Positions 33,807 through 46,100 of a DNA stretch of 64,000 bases are shown here, piece after piece. Source of the DNA: Orbicella faveolata (Eukaryota; Cnidaria; Anthozoa; Scleractinia; Merulinidae); contig NW_018148670.1 of assembly GCF_002042975.1 (NCBI RefSeq), forward strand, positions 4,063,899 to 4,127,898, written 5' to 3'. Both the position numbers and the translations under genes were made by a program. Below the pieces are notes generated by a model that did no database searches, had not been told where the DNA came from, and saw nothing but the letters and a program-made list of their open reading frames with translations. Numbering within the stretch: the first letter of the stretch is position 1; every line of letters starts with the position of its first letter.

Positions 33807-36231
33807 GTTGCCTTTGAATTTGGAAAACAACGAGGCCTTGTAAATCAAACAAAAACCGTCAATCAAAATGTTTGTATGAATATTTAGCAGGAATAATAGT
33901 TTCAGAGAGCTTTAACTTTCCTCTGCCAGCTAGCAAGAACACTTCTGGGATTTTAAATTATTATGTTGCACTTCCTCTTGCCATGACGGTCGCTTCTAGT
34001 CGATAAATAATCTGATAAAAACGATCGCTTTTTGTATTTATATATTACCTTGCGTGTTTCTTTGTTATCAACAGTCACTGTTTATATTCCATTTCACTGA
34101 CATTTATGCGATTTGAATTGGAAAACGTGGAAACGTCAATTGGTCTGGTGTTCTTCTTCTGAAAATGTGCGTTAGATTGAACCTTTCCTTAGCTCATCCT
34201 GCTGTCAATCTATGTCGTGGCAATGAGTAAAAAGATCAAACTTCTGCCTTGGCAAACTCCAACCCATCATCACTTGTGCCATTGCGTGCTGCTCCGAATG
34301 CTCCGTAAATTCAAAACAATCAACAAGGGCATGATCTTTGAAACAGGCCATCGATTATTTCCTCTCCTCTTCCAGGGGGTCAAGAAACAATTCAAATCAT
34401 CTTCTTTTGAAATGACGAAATTGCCCTCGGCCAAAACGGTGGAATCACTCGCATAAAGCACGACATTTCCTCTTCAAGGACACACACGGCGAGTCCGTCA
34501 AAGGCAAATATCAGTTGCCTCTTCTGAAATTCTAACGGTATTTTTCTCCACTGACGGCCAGTAACCGTCGAAAGACACATCCTAAGCTTCTGCTATCAAT
34601 AGAACATCGAATTACACCACTGCAATTCTCACAAATTGAGCGAAAACTAGGCCAAAAACTTTGCATGCATTTGGCCGCCAACTCATTACTCTCTACTTCG
34701 AGGGGGTCAATGTTACTGAATAAATTCAAATGAATGCGGGCCGTTGAAATTGGCCTCTGCAAAACGAAAACAAACGGAAAACGGTTATTATGACAGAGAT
34801 GTTCTTCTTTATCCACCATTACGCAATTTTGATTTTCTTTTCTTTACCACAAAAATGCTATCATTGCTAGATTTGCCTGTCTTGGTTGAAGAAAAACTGT
34901 GAAAAAGGACGCCTGTCTTGAACCGTAGCCATGCTATTTAGCAAACTCCAGCTTTGCACGAAAAGTAAGGAAATGCTTTTCTTAAATGGGAAAATATTCA
35001 CCATGTACTGTTTGTTCTCTTAAAATTAAAATGACAAATGCTTTTTAGCCAGAACCCATACATTAAAAGCAATTTCTCTCTTTGAGGGGATTTGAACAGC
35101 ATGGGGGCATTTCCTGGAGATGAATCGAATTCCACGAGACGCACGTGGTGGCGCCCGCGTCAATACACTGAAATTCTAAAATTCTTCCTGCATAAGAAAG
35201 CTATTCTTAGATGGTGCCGACCAACATCCCTTTACGGGTCGCATCATTTACAAATGTTTCCTGAACGTTTTGCCAGTTTGAAATGTAAAGTATTTTACAA
35301 ACCTCTCAGTAGCGTGAGATCAGCCGTCAACAATAAATACAGATGGGTTCGTTTTTTTTTTCTTTTCACAACAACGTACGTGCTCTTGCTTCAATGTCAG
35401 AGAAAAAAGTCCTGCTCTTGTCCTTCGTTTCTGGGTAACAGTTACTACAAACTGCTTTTCAGTTGTACTGAAGGATGACTTGTTTATTTGCTAAGTCACT
35501 ACTTTGAGGGTTTCGTCGGTCTCTAGTGACAGACTAAAAGTATACGTTTCCATATCAACGGAGTTTGTTATTTTGAGTGCTGCACGCGAACTCTATGGCT
35601 GCTTTACATATGAATGGTTGAGTGAAAACGACCGGCCCTTTCGAAATGCTCATAAGAGAGCTTAAGACGCTTAGGTACCGTATGATGTTTGGAAGTTCTC
35701 TTAGTAGTTTTATCCACCATATGCATCATCTCCATTTGAAATTGTCTTTTGTAGAGTAGCGCGTCAGCAACATCGTCATGACGTAAACTGCTGGCGCCAG
35801 CCTATTCTTTCAGGGTCAGGCGAATATTTATCCGTGAACGTGAACGCAAAGCCAGGGTCGGTATGGACGATAGGGGTAGGGACGAGAGTACCGCGCTCAT
35901 GTATTGTCCCAACCCTTTGTACTCTAAAACGTCTCGCCTCATACTCGCTGCCTGATCTCAAGGAAATAGACTGCCAACAGGCTTTCATGACGATGACAAC
36001 ATAAGATGAGACGAACATCCATGGCATCCTGTTACAGCTGCAGGCGTTAACCTTATCATCAGAAAGGCCATTTTTTTGCCCGGATCCATCTGCAAATGAA
36101 CTTTGTGTGTTGCGGATAGACGTTTGTCTAATTTTGGAACCGCATTATTGTTCAACTGAAAACGTTTAACAGCATCTAAAAAGGGTTTCCAGATATCATT
36201 GTTCTCCAAAATAAGTACTTTTGATTAGCTA
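33807..36231. other. Gene-free stretch
   Basis: No gene recognised. The segment 34200-34830 has several short overlapping open frames on both strands that I could not tie to any family. Confidence 0.45.
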
Positions 36232-36549
36232 AGCCTGAGGCGCATTTACACGACATTCATTTTGGGCACTCCGAAATTTTGGTACACGGGCCGATAGTTT
36301 TGGGAACGGCCCGTTTGATTTACGCGATAAAAGATGTTCAAGTTTTTTCAATGTTGATTTCTGAACGGCACCCCTGAAACAAGAACGGCACTCTTAAATT
36401 TCTGAGTCCCTGCGTTTATATGACAGCGGTTCATATATGATTTTAGGCGCGCTTTCGCCGGCTAATCAAAAAAGAAAATGGCAGTTTCTCGAGTACAAAA
36501 AGCAATTGTATGTCTTATTGTTTTGAAAAAGCGGAAACGCCTGTCGTAA

Positions 36550-36900
36550 ATGAGGGATAAAACAAGGTCGTCCCTTGGACCACTCTTACATGCATTAAAG
36601 CGGCGACAATACGGCCTGCTGCAAGCTATTTTGAGTTGTCTAAATCCTCCACGTTTAAGAGAGGTATGGATGCATCCCCATTCTTTTGCGTCCTTTGACA
36701 TGGTGGAAGTATCCTTTCCTGACGAGCTGTGGTATTCCAACTTTAGGGTAACTCGTGGAACATTTACATACATTCTCCACGAGATTGGTGATGCGATATC
36801 TCGACAGGACACTCTAATGTGAAAAGCTGTTACGCCAAATCGAAGGCTAGCAATAACTTTGTACTACTTAGCCTCCAGTAGAATGTGTTACTTACCTTTA
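36550..36900 (+). pseudogene. Harbinger transposase N-terminal relic
   Basis: An open frame of 90 codons contains VSFPDELWYSNFRVTRGTFT then YILHEIGDAISRQDTLM, followed after a TGA by KAVTPNRRLAITLYYLASS. That order (fruit-like FRM/FRVTRGTF block, then RLAITLYYLA) is the standard start of HARBI1-like transposases. The catalytic DDE motifs are not present downstream. Confidence 0.7.
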
Positions 36901-36909
36901 GCGTGTTGT

Positions 36910-37060
36910 TTACCTTTCCAGTTTCCTTTGAGGTTTTGCCAACGCGAACTGGACAGTTTCCTCCGACCACAGGTCGATTAACGTATCTGTGGCATCGTTG
37001 CTCCACATGAAAATATTGCCACAATTCTTCGACGCTTTTCTTCGATGATTGTGTTTTTTT
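36910..37060 (-). pseudogene. Harbinger-associated Myb/SANT-like relic
   Basis: The minus strand encodes WSNDATDTLIDLWSEETVQF, matching the W(T/S)...LI.LW.(D/E)E.VQ pattern of Myb/SANT-like proteins encoded by Harbinger elements. The domain is cut off shortly after. Confidence 0.6.
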
Positions 37061-37927
37061 TTTTTTTTTGCCCAGCCAGTGCTTGGATGGTAATTTGCAA
37101 CGAAGAGAAGGGACATTTTGTCAAGCACTTTGTAGCCGTAAAAACTGTGAAACTAGTAAAAGGAACCAATCACAGCTTAACGAATACTATAGTTCTGAGT
37201 TTGGATTTTACATTGTAGTACCCTGAATCGCCTTGGCTGATCAAGTTTCCCCGGGTCGAGGGTCACTGAATTCCTATAATGGACTATAAGGGGAGGCCCC
37301 GGCCGACAGGGATTCTGTTTTCAGGCTGGGTGTGATAAAAGGTGGGGATTTTGCAGGACGTATTTTAGAGTCTCTAAATTAAGGTGTATTGCTAGTATGT
37401 GAAAATAGTACCATTTACTATGAAAGATATATGAAAGGATTACCTTTTCTGTCAAAAAATGGTATATATTTCAGGGTAAGTGTTTAGACATTGAGGCGAA
37501 ACTTCCCCTTACAAAACTGTGTTAAGTTTTCCCCCCAAGCATCTTTCGGATCAAATCACCTTTCCGATCACTACCGGTAACCTAATAACGTTTACGTTTT
37601 TTTGTGAGCCTTAAAATTTTTAGCACATGGTTAAAACTTTGCCTGTATTTAGACCGCGTACCATGAAGATTAATCTGCTGAAAGATGTCATGATCTCACC
37701 TGAATCTTAAGTTCTCGGACTGGAATCTTTTTTACCTGCATTTCATGATCACCGGACGATTTTGCAAGCTATTTTCTTTTAACACATTGAACAGATATCT
37801 ATTTTTATCAGTTCAGCTGCACTTAAATGGCAGGCCTTAACAATCCACCAGAAATTGGTTCGAAATGAACAAACAAGCGAACAAACAAAGGCAAACGAAC
37901 AGATGGATGAATGGAACATTGGAAGCA

Positions 37928-38002
37928 TGGACGAACGGACGGACGGGCGGACGGACGGATGGGCGGACGGACGGATGGACGGGCCGACGGGTGGATAGAT
38001 GA
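37928..38002. repeat. GGAC/GGGC microsatellite
   Basis: About 75 bases of imperfect GGAC tetranucleotide units with GGGC and GGAT variants. Confidence 0.93.
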
Positions 38003-39219
38003 ACTGGTGAAGAGAAATTAAGAATATGCACTAATTATTCCTTGGGAGATGAACGAAACTCTACTGAAAGCATGGTCAAACAGTACCAAAATGTTCATCC
38101 AACACCATTCGATCCGTTGAGACCGCTTGACACGCAGTTGGCCATGGACAACGTGGAAGTTTTGAAAGACGGTAGCAGCATGTTGAGGAAGATTTAATTC
38201 AAAATAAGTAAATTGTTTATAATTCTCCACCTTACCGCTATCTGGATTTGTTTTTGATAGTCCCGATTTCAACTCCTCGACCGCGTCGTGTAAATAGCCA
38301 ACTGGTCAGTCTCCCTCCAGTTGGGAGTCTCAATAGTTTATGTTCTACTTCCAATATCTGTTTATTAATTTATTTACAGTGTTCCCAATTAGCACAACCG
38401 TGCAAAATAAATGTGACACTTAAATAAAGTTATTTATTTTATTTTTATTTTATTATTCTGAATTCAAACACTTAAAGACAGTATTGAAAAGTGCAATATG
38501 TTGCATCATGACCATGTTGCATTTCGGTTTGTAATTGCACTATAATAATCTTGAGGTAAGTGTTCAAGTGAAGTACTCGTTGCGCCAGGATTTGGGGAGG
38601 GAGTTGTACGTATGAATCAAAACGGGCCCAGCCACTCGCCATGGGGCCTCTCATCTTTTCAAATCACAGCTCGAACGACTGAATTCATAAACTATATTGT
38701 ATCACTTCAAATTCATAGTAAACAACGTATTGTGGTCAAATATGCTGTGACATGTTTTCGTTTGAAGCGTGGCTTTCGATTAAGTTATTAGCATCTCTGC
38801 GTGAAAACAAGTGCCTCTTCTTAGCAAAAAGATAAACATGCAAACCACTAAAGTGACTAAAGTTGCCTGCTAACTGTCAGTGTATTAAAGGTAGTTTGGC
38901 AATAGTCTACAATGCATATATAGTGAATTACGACCGAGGTCCACGTTAATTTCAATCATAGTCTCCTGGCCATTGTTAAATATAGGAAAACATGAGTTTG
39001 AAAAAAAGATTTTGTAGGTGTCAAAGCTTGGAAGAGGCTCTTATTAAAGATATTGGTTCATGGCATGTTATTAGTGGCGGGTACTATGAGACAGTCATAG
39101 TTCTCTGATCTCAAATTTGGCACCGTTTTCCATATCAGCAAGACACTTTTCTGCTAAGTTACTATATACAAAATAATAATGATAATAAAAAAAACTTAAA
39201 GATTGAATCACGATTTGAA
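38003..39219. other. Stretch downstream of the SOX gene
   Basis: It contains a 60-codon plus-strand open frame near 38003-38195 of unclear status, then AT-rich sequence. A minus-strand AATAAA at 38433-38438 could serve the SOX transcript, but it lies in an AT-rich run and is weak evidence. Confidence 0.4.
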
Positions 39220-39957
39220 TCACATCTTGTAATGACGGAAGATGGTTTCCCCTTTGCGATCTGGTTGTGGCTTTTCCTGAACGTTGAAAGGTCTAAAATA
39301 AGAAGCACAGCCGATATTGTAGAGTTGCTCATGCGGTCCACCAGCCCAAGAGGGGTAATAATGAGACGAAGGGTAGAAATGATGACACGAACACAATCCG
39401 TGTGTGCCTGCATGAAAGGCTGGCGAGAAGCAAGGCAAACCAAGCTGTGGTGGAAAGCAAACTGAAGGCCTTCCACTCAATTCATCGAGTTGCAATATGC
39501 TTGGCCTGGACATGATTTTAAACGGCAAGTATATCTTTTCACCAGATGATTTTCGGGTTTCGCTTTTCTTATAAGGCGTTGTTGATGCACTTGTTTTCTT
39601 GTCTGGTTTTCTCTTCCTTTTAGACTTGCGTCGTTTTGGTTGGTACTTGTACCCTGGGTTCTCCATCTTGTGTTGTTCTGTGAGTCTTCGCGCTTCCTCT
39701 ATATACGGTTCTTTGTCTTGCTCAGAGAGTTTTCGCCATGCTGCACCTAGTGCTTTGCTAACTTCAGCGTTGTTAATCCCCGGATGTTCTTTCAGGATAT
39801 GGTAGCGCTTTTCTCGACTCCAGACCATGAAACAATTCATGGGCCGTTTCACGTGCCCTTCCTCAGAGTTCATACCGAAGAGCTTAGCGCAAGGTTGGGT
39901 GATTTGTTGCAAAGTGGTATCCTCGATGCTTTGTCGCACAAGGCGTTTAAATAACAT
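39220..39957 (-). CDS. SOX-type HMG-box transcription factor, divergent
   Basis: This one-exon gene encodes 245 residues of a sequence-specific DNA-binding factor acting in the nucleus. The HMG box covers about residues 35-110 and includes HVKRPMNCFMVWSREKR, then INNAEVSKALGAAWRKLSEQ, EPYIEEARRL and NPGYKYQPKRR, all diagnostic of SOX proteins. Typical SOX boxes read RPMNAFMVW; here Ala is Cys42. A basic tail KSKRKRKPDKK follows, then a region rich in Cys, His, Tyr and Pro. I start at the ATG at 39957; the frame is open only 12 codons further to a TGA. The box is too divergent for me to place it in SoxB, C, E or F. The lack of introns may be ancestral or reflect retrocopying. Confidence 0.92.
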   Translation of the reverse strand: MLFKRLVRQSIEDTTLQQITQPCAKLFGMNSEEGHVKRPMNCFMVWSREKRYHILKEHPGINNAEVSKALGAAWRKLSEQDKEPYIEEARRLTEQHKMENPGYKYQPKRRKSKRKRKPDKKTSASTTPYKKSETRKSSGEKIYLPFKIMSRPSILQLDELSGRPSVCFPPQLGLPCFSPAFHAGTHGLCSCHHFYPSSHYYPSWAGGPHEQLYNIGCASYFRPFNVQEKPQPDRKGETIFRHYKM

Positions 39958-40640
39958 TAAATCACTTGCTGTGATTTGCAAAGCCAGTCAATTAAATTTG
40001 AACAAAGCCAATTAAAGACATATTAGTGACAGGTATTCCACAAGCACTCAAACAGAGGGGCACCAGAAACCATAAATCAATTATTCAAGACGACGTGCGC
40101 AACTTGATTTATATCGACTTAAACAGAAAGATTCATTCGTAGACGTAATTTGTCTTGGTTTAATCCGAAAGATAAAACTTCATGTCGTGCTATCACGTGA
40201 CTCTTTTCCTCTTTATCGTCAGTATTACACATGTGAAAGGGTTTGCGTGTCGCGGCGAGCACAAAAACCGAGAATCAAAACAAAGTGTATCTAGCAGTGT
40301 TTGTTTAATAAAAACATTGGATTTGATATTGTGTCATAGCTGGTGGGTTTTCTGTAGGACGTTTAACCACATTTGTTTGTTGGGTAGGCAGATGCGGATG
40401 ATTGTTGTAGCCCTGTACTAGTGCTGCCAGTTTACAGGAGAATGCAAAATCGTGTCTGATGATATTCTTCTTGGTTCAATTCTGTGGTTGGGAAGTAAAT
40501 GAAATGTAACCGTCAAAGTCCAGCATTTCTGATATCTGTTTTGAGTAATATGGGGGTTAGTTTTAAGCATCCTATGCCTTGGACGAACTTTAAGAGCACT
40601 ACCGAGTATAAGTGTACAGTAAAACAGCTCTCCTAATTAA
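39958..40640. other. 5' flank of the SOX gene
   Basis: AT-rich sequence; no clear TATA box or CpG-rich promoter seen and no further gene. Confidence 0.4.
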
Positions 40641-41334
40641 GGTTACCGTATACCTTTAGAGGTTTTTTGCGTCCAAGCGATATAGCGCGTCCGGTTTAAA
40701 CTGTAGATACTTAAAAAGCCCCTATATCAAATGAAAGCTTTTAGAGCGGGCTATCAAACAATACCAAGAATTTTGAAATAAAACGAATGGCGGAATTTTT
40801 CACTACCTTCTGAACTTGAGCGTCCGAATCACCTTTTGAAAGCTACAAGTCAAAGGTAATTTGTTGGTTTGCCTTCAAATTTGAACAGTAGTTAGTTTGA
40901 CATATCAGAAACAACAAAAACTTGCCTGCGAATTTTTTTATTTCGAAATATTTTTTCTCCGAGAACAATTTTTGTGCGATTTTTTATCCTATTTCAAAAC
41001 TGTTCTATAACTTTTCACTGGAATTGAACATGGCAAAACGCAGACAGGATTTTTCAGCTTTTTGCGTCCGGAAACTGAGGAAAAAATTAATTTACCAGAA
41101 AACAAAATTAACTATGACTTGCAACTTTCAAAAGGTGATTCGGACGCTCGCATTTAGATGTCGTGAAAGACTTGACAATTTAGCTTTTATTTCAAAATTA
41201 TTTGTATAATTTGTATACATGTAGTTTGAGAGCCTGCTCTATAAGCTTTAATTTGATGTAGGGGTTTAGGTATCTACAGTCTAAACGCGCCACATCGCTT
41301 GGACATGAGACACCTTTCAAGGCATACGGTAACC
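40641..41334. mobile_element. 694-bp fold-back element
   Basis: GGTTACCGTATACCTTTAGA at the left mirrors the right end TTCAAGGCATACGGTAACC. The arms share GCGTCCAAGCGAT/ATCGCTTGGAC, CTGTAGATAC, and GAGCGTCCGAATCACCTTTT in inverted order, so each arm is 200 bases or more. No transposase is encoded. No clear target duplication is visible. Confidence 0.8.
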
Positions 41335-44300
41335 GTGACGCCTTTTTAGCGCTAAGACTTTAGTTGTCTTTGAATATTGCGCCACCTTTTAGTGGTCCCG
41401 ATGAGGGTTTTCTATTGTCTTTGCCCCTATAAAGCGGCCAGCCAGAATTTATTATTTGCTGAAGCTCCGTGATCAGAAGCAAGACTCACGTGCACGTAAT
41501 AACGCCCTTTCATGTAATTAGGTTTTCACGGCCAATATTCAAACAAACGGTAATAAAAACAAATTCAGCAAACGAACTTGAGATGGTCATTTCACATAGT
41601 GCGGCCAAATTAAAAAATTTGAACTCGAAAATTTGAATGTCAACACATGATATAGATTGGAGTGGAAGGCCAGCCTAAGTACAGACTAAGCACCGGATTT
41701 GAAGAGTAAGCTAGCGCTTTTAAACTCGTCCAAAAATTTCTTAGTATAATACGCCACTTAAAATGTTATTGTTAGAAGCGACAAGTAACCCGGCAACACA
41801 TGAACAGCACGCTACCATGGAACATCAATGTGTGCCCGCTCACGCAAGGTCGTTAACTACTTTAGCTGGACTTTGCTTATTTCTAAATCATCCAGGAAGG
41901 TTTGATAGCTAAAATGGCTAAGGTATGATCGTGATTGATGTTGAAACATGCGTTGGCTAAATCGTAATTTTTGTTTTATACTGCTTGATCACTGTACGTT
42001 TCAAATGAAACAACGGTTGTTATCCTTTTTTTTTTAATGAAATGCCACGATAATTAACGTAACAGGTTTTTATCTTTCAGTTTAAGAACTTTAATAAATG
42101 ACAAGCTTTTAAAGCAATTAGAAAGATTGCAAATTCAATACGAGAGAGTGTGGGCAACACGAGCACAAGATAGAGTGCTCATAAATCAAGTTGTGTAGAT
42201 CTTCTCAACAGCTACAAAGCCTAAAGTAAGCCGTTTAACTAGCGAAAGCAACATTATCGGAGGACAAAAGAGATATAACCTGCTCTTAGAAACAAAAGGT
42301 AGGAATATTTTTTTAATCTAGTACGCAAAAAGTAACATACAAAAGCCAACTTCACGGATAACGTGCCTTTCTTTGCTCGTTAAGAAAATTCTACAAACGA
42401 TAATGATAAAACATGATAAGGAAAAGTTCCTATGAAGTCAAATGATTTATGCTTGTAGAGAAAAATTGGTCATGTTATGGTCCACAGTCAAGTAGTATCT
42501 TTAATTTATTTATCGATTTTTTTTTTCACAACAAGGAGAATAAAAACAATTTTATTCCCCTGGGTCTAGTACCTTCCATAAAATTCATCTGTCAATCACC
42601 ACTTAGAATGTTTACTATCAACGATGATAGAAAGTCATGATCGATCAGTTGGTTGAGCGAAGGAACTGACATGAGGAAAGTTTCCATTCGAAGTAACCAC
42701 GAAATTGAACATTAGCTAATAATAAGAGTAAACCAGCAGTGTCATTAATTTCTTTTGAAATTTTATAGTGTTTCTATTTCTAATGGTGACTCCTTGTGGC
42801 TTGAACATCCGCATAATAGCCTACAAGAGAACGCTTTGATAACAAAATAATACCAAAATGACACATTAAGACCATTAACAACACTCGGTGCCTGAATGTT
42901 CTTATTCCGATAATTAAACGTGCACTTGCTCGCTCCTAGTTGATAATAATCCATAGCTGCCTTTAAAAATAAAACAAAGGGGCTCTTTTTTGTTTATTTT
43001 TGCTTACTAAAATGCTGATCCCACAAAGTGAGAAAAAGTCGCTAAACCGATCAGTTCAAATGCATGCGACATCATGCGAAATTTTGCATGTAAATATTCT
43101 TTCGTTTTCCATTGTTTTGTCCTTCTTTATTTATTTTTCCTCATATCATTAGCTCTCCCTTAACTTAGCCTTAACAGCTTCTTTTTCCAAACTGTTGATT
43201 TTTTTTTTCCGTGTTGTATCTCGTCACGTCATACCTGGGCTTCAAGTACAATTCTAGTGATTATAAATGTTTTAAAAGAAGTTTGGAACACACACCCAAA
43301 AGCCGGGCCTAGTGCCATAAATGCAAAGTAAGTACGCGACAGTGCTTTAAAGCGAACGATGTCAAGCAAGCTATTGCTGCTATCGGCGTTAAAACCACGC
43401 GATTAATGCGAAATGCGGTATAACCTTAGAAAACGAAAACCCGGGGAGGTTAAAAATGTAACTTAACGCATAGCACGAATTTATCAGTATAGACCGCAAC
43501 TAATATCTTGTCATTATCCTTATCAGATTTTTCTGTGCTGGGGTCGAACTTGTAGAAAAATAGCACTAATTTCTCATTCCCAATCTATGCTAAGTGACTT
43601 ACAAATAGCTTTGTACCAACTTCCTCGCTTATTTCAATGGCCGGTTCAATTTAGATAGGAGTACAGGAAAAATATGAGTGAAGTAACACTATATATGAGA
43701 ATTTCTTAACAATGCGTGATCGGACTGATCGAGGAGGGCACGCGCAAGTGTTTGGTTATCTCCAAACAGCGGGAAATCACTTTTTGACGCAGCCAGAGGC
43801 CAAGGTGTAAACAGCTGTGAATTTATTTTTGCATAAAATTAAGCTAGCACGCGATAAGAATTTTTGAGCAGTTGCTTGTAAAAGTACAATGTACAATAGG
43901 TAATCAAGCTCTCTTTTGGACTCCTTTGGATATTTCTGATCTTAATATTGGTGGCGAAGTAACCACCATTCAATGGCCATGAAGTACTTGCATGTATTTT
44001 ATCATATTACACATGGCTTCTGAAACATCCTTCTTACAGTGGGATTTCCACGCAAGGTACATGTTAACTCTATGGGGCCCAGAAACCTTACTGTTTCGAT
44101 ATTAAGGACAAATCTTGAGTTGAGGCGATTCTCAAAGACAAAAGAGATACATTTGAACATGTGAGTGATGAGTTGCTGGTGGATAATAAAACTGCACGAA
44201 CGAGGTTTTCAATCGCGGGGATACGAGCACGACGCAAGGCTCTGAGGTAACAAGTAACAAATGAACTAATTTCGAAATATTGACTCGGTCCTGATGGCGT

Positions 44301-45245
44301 GTTCGTGAACCCTGAATCAAACAGCAACTGAATGCATTATAATATCTATTTATTTATATAGTGTAGTATAGATTCATTTTTCAGGCTTTTGTCTCACGTT
44401 TATCTTTATCCGACTCTCTAAGCAAGTTTCTTTGCGACGTTTATGTAATACACTCTGACATCTTAAGGATTGCTTGGGTAAACACAAATATAAGTAGAAA
44501 AAAGATGATTTAAATAGGATTTATAGACAATCTTATGTATGTTTCTTTAATTTTAATTTTCTTTCCTCTTCTATTGGCACACCAAAATTAAAAGAGAATA
44601 GTTTCAAAAGGAAATCTTGAAAAAATGTTTCGCTCTGAACGCTTATAGAATTATTTTCATCTTTCTTCGATCTGACTTTTCAGTATCGCTGGCTCAAATT
44701 TCAAATAGCAGTGATTGGGTATCAGTTAGGGTTCTTCTGTAAGACAAAAAAAAAAAAAAACAAAAAACCCTCTTGACTCAATATAACTAAATCATCACAA
44801 ACGATAACAAAAAGACATCATCCTTTAGTTGCAATTATTTAGACAAATCTAGTTAACCTATGAAAGGGAAAAAGACCCACGAGTTTAAGCTTATTCATGA
44901 GCGAGGTGTTACAGGTATGATCAGGAGCTGGCCTCCGCAATACTTTGATTTCTTTGATCAACTACGAGTTCATGCGCATGCTGAAATCCCAGAAAACTGG
45001 TTTATCCAAGCAAAGAACGCTGCGTCAATTAAGTCCTCGAAATAAAGGAGCTCCACAGAGGGGCAATAACAATGGAGCGGTGAAACGCAGTGTCTGATGT
45101 AGCGATTGGTGTGTTCTTTTAGCAGCACAAGCCACCTGTATAGACAGAAAAAAAAAGATAAGATAGCAATAACTGGTAATAATGTTAAATTTTATTATCA
45201 ATACCTAAGATCTGCAAGGAAAGATGCCTCCTTGCCTCCTTCACT
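41335..45245. other. Gene-free stretch
   Basis: No gene, RNA or repeat that I can support. A minus-strand frame at 44088-44327 was examined and not accepted. Confidence 0.5.
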
Positions 45246-45510
45246 AAGGGTGCGTTTCTTTAAGAAAGATTGGATTCTTAAATCCGAAAACGGATTTTGC
45301 GTTTCTTTACTAGACAGATCAATCCAAGATCACTCGGATCGTGGTACATCAAAGGAACCGAAGAATCCTTACCCAGAGTAGATTCTTCGGTTCCTTTGAC
45401 GTACCATGAACCGAGAGATCTTGGATTAATCTGTTTAGAAAAGAAACGCAAAATCCGTTTTCTGGATTTAAGAATCCAATCTTGGATTTTCTTAAAGAAA
45501 CGCACCTTAA
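45246..45510. mobile_element. 265-bp hairpin MITE
   Basis: The left end AAGGGTGCGTTTCTTTAAGA mirrors the right end CTTAAAGAAACGCACCTT. Inside, GGATTCTTAAATCC, AAAACGGATTTTGCGTTTC, AATCCAAGATC and GATTCTTCGGTTCCTTTGA each recur inverted. The open frames seen on both strands here are mirror images produced by the palindrome. Confidence 0.88.
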
Positions 45511-46100
45511 GGTTGTTTTGACAACAGCTTTAAGCCTTTTGCGTTTTATAAAAGAAACGGTCGCGGCTATGGCGTCAGAAATGGTAGTCAAGGTCATTTT
45601 TCGATTAGTTTTACCCAGAAAAATAAAACCTCGCTTAATTACGCGTAATCGTTATTGTTTTAGCTTTCATTAAACCGTTCTCATTCAATGTACTGGAAAC
45701 AGGTTATGAATTTTTATTCGATAACTAATACAAGGATAAATGAATGTGGTATGCTTTCGTAAATTTTTTAAGTTTAAGTTTCTTGTGTTTGCTTTAAATT
45801 CTTCTTTCGCCTTCTTAAATTTGCCGCACAATCAACAGGTAGAATTCTTGATACTGAACACTTAAAACCTCTCCTTTAGAGTTATTATTTGTTATCGATT
45901 CTCGCAATTTTAGCTTCTCTTCGTCTCAGTCTTTTTCGTGAGTACTATCATTCTGAAATTCTACTCTGTTTCATCCCTTCATTTAAGAAACGGTTTCTGT
46001 TGAACGACGAAATATCAAAAACAGTTTAAGTCAACAGCTGGTACACTCCTGGTTCAGTTTGTCAACTTTTTGTTAGTTTCGGCTTAATTTCATTAAAATA

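Larger units (their letters stand above)
36232..37140. mobile_element. Decayed PIF/Harbinger DNA transposon
   Basis: The region holds the N-terminal part of a Harbinger-type transposase on the plus strand and, directly after it, part of a Myb/SANT-like protein on the minus strand. The pairing of these two proteins is a hallmark of PIF/Harbinger elements. The DDE catalytic core is missing, so an internal deletion near 36890 seems likely. GGCGCATTTACACGAC near 36239 may be near one end; I could not define both termini. Confidence 0.65.

Noticed and set aside
34217-34819. Overlapping open frames on both strands suggesting a gene
   Set aside because: None gives a recognisable domain and they contradict each other; no exon model works.
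39232-39805. Plus-strand open frames over the SOX gene
   Set aside because: Antisense shadows of the HMG-box gene.
39958-39981. Longer SOX protein starting at a TTG
   Set aside because: TTG is not a plausible animal start here; the ATG at 39957 is the first in the frame after a TGA.
44088-44327. Minus-strand frame of 79 codons rich in Leu and Ser
   Set aside because: No family recognised, no splice or start context, and competing frames overlap it.
45106-45673. Paired open frames on both strands
   Set aside because: They mirror each other because they lie in a palindromic MITE.
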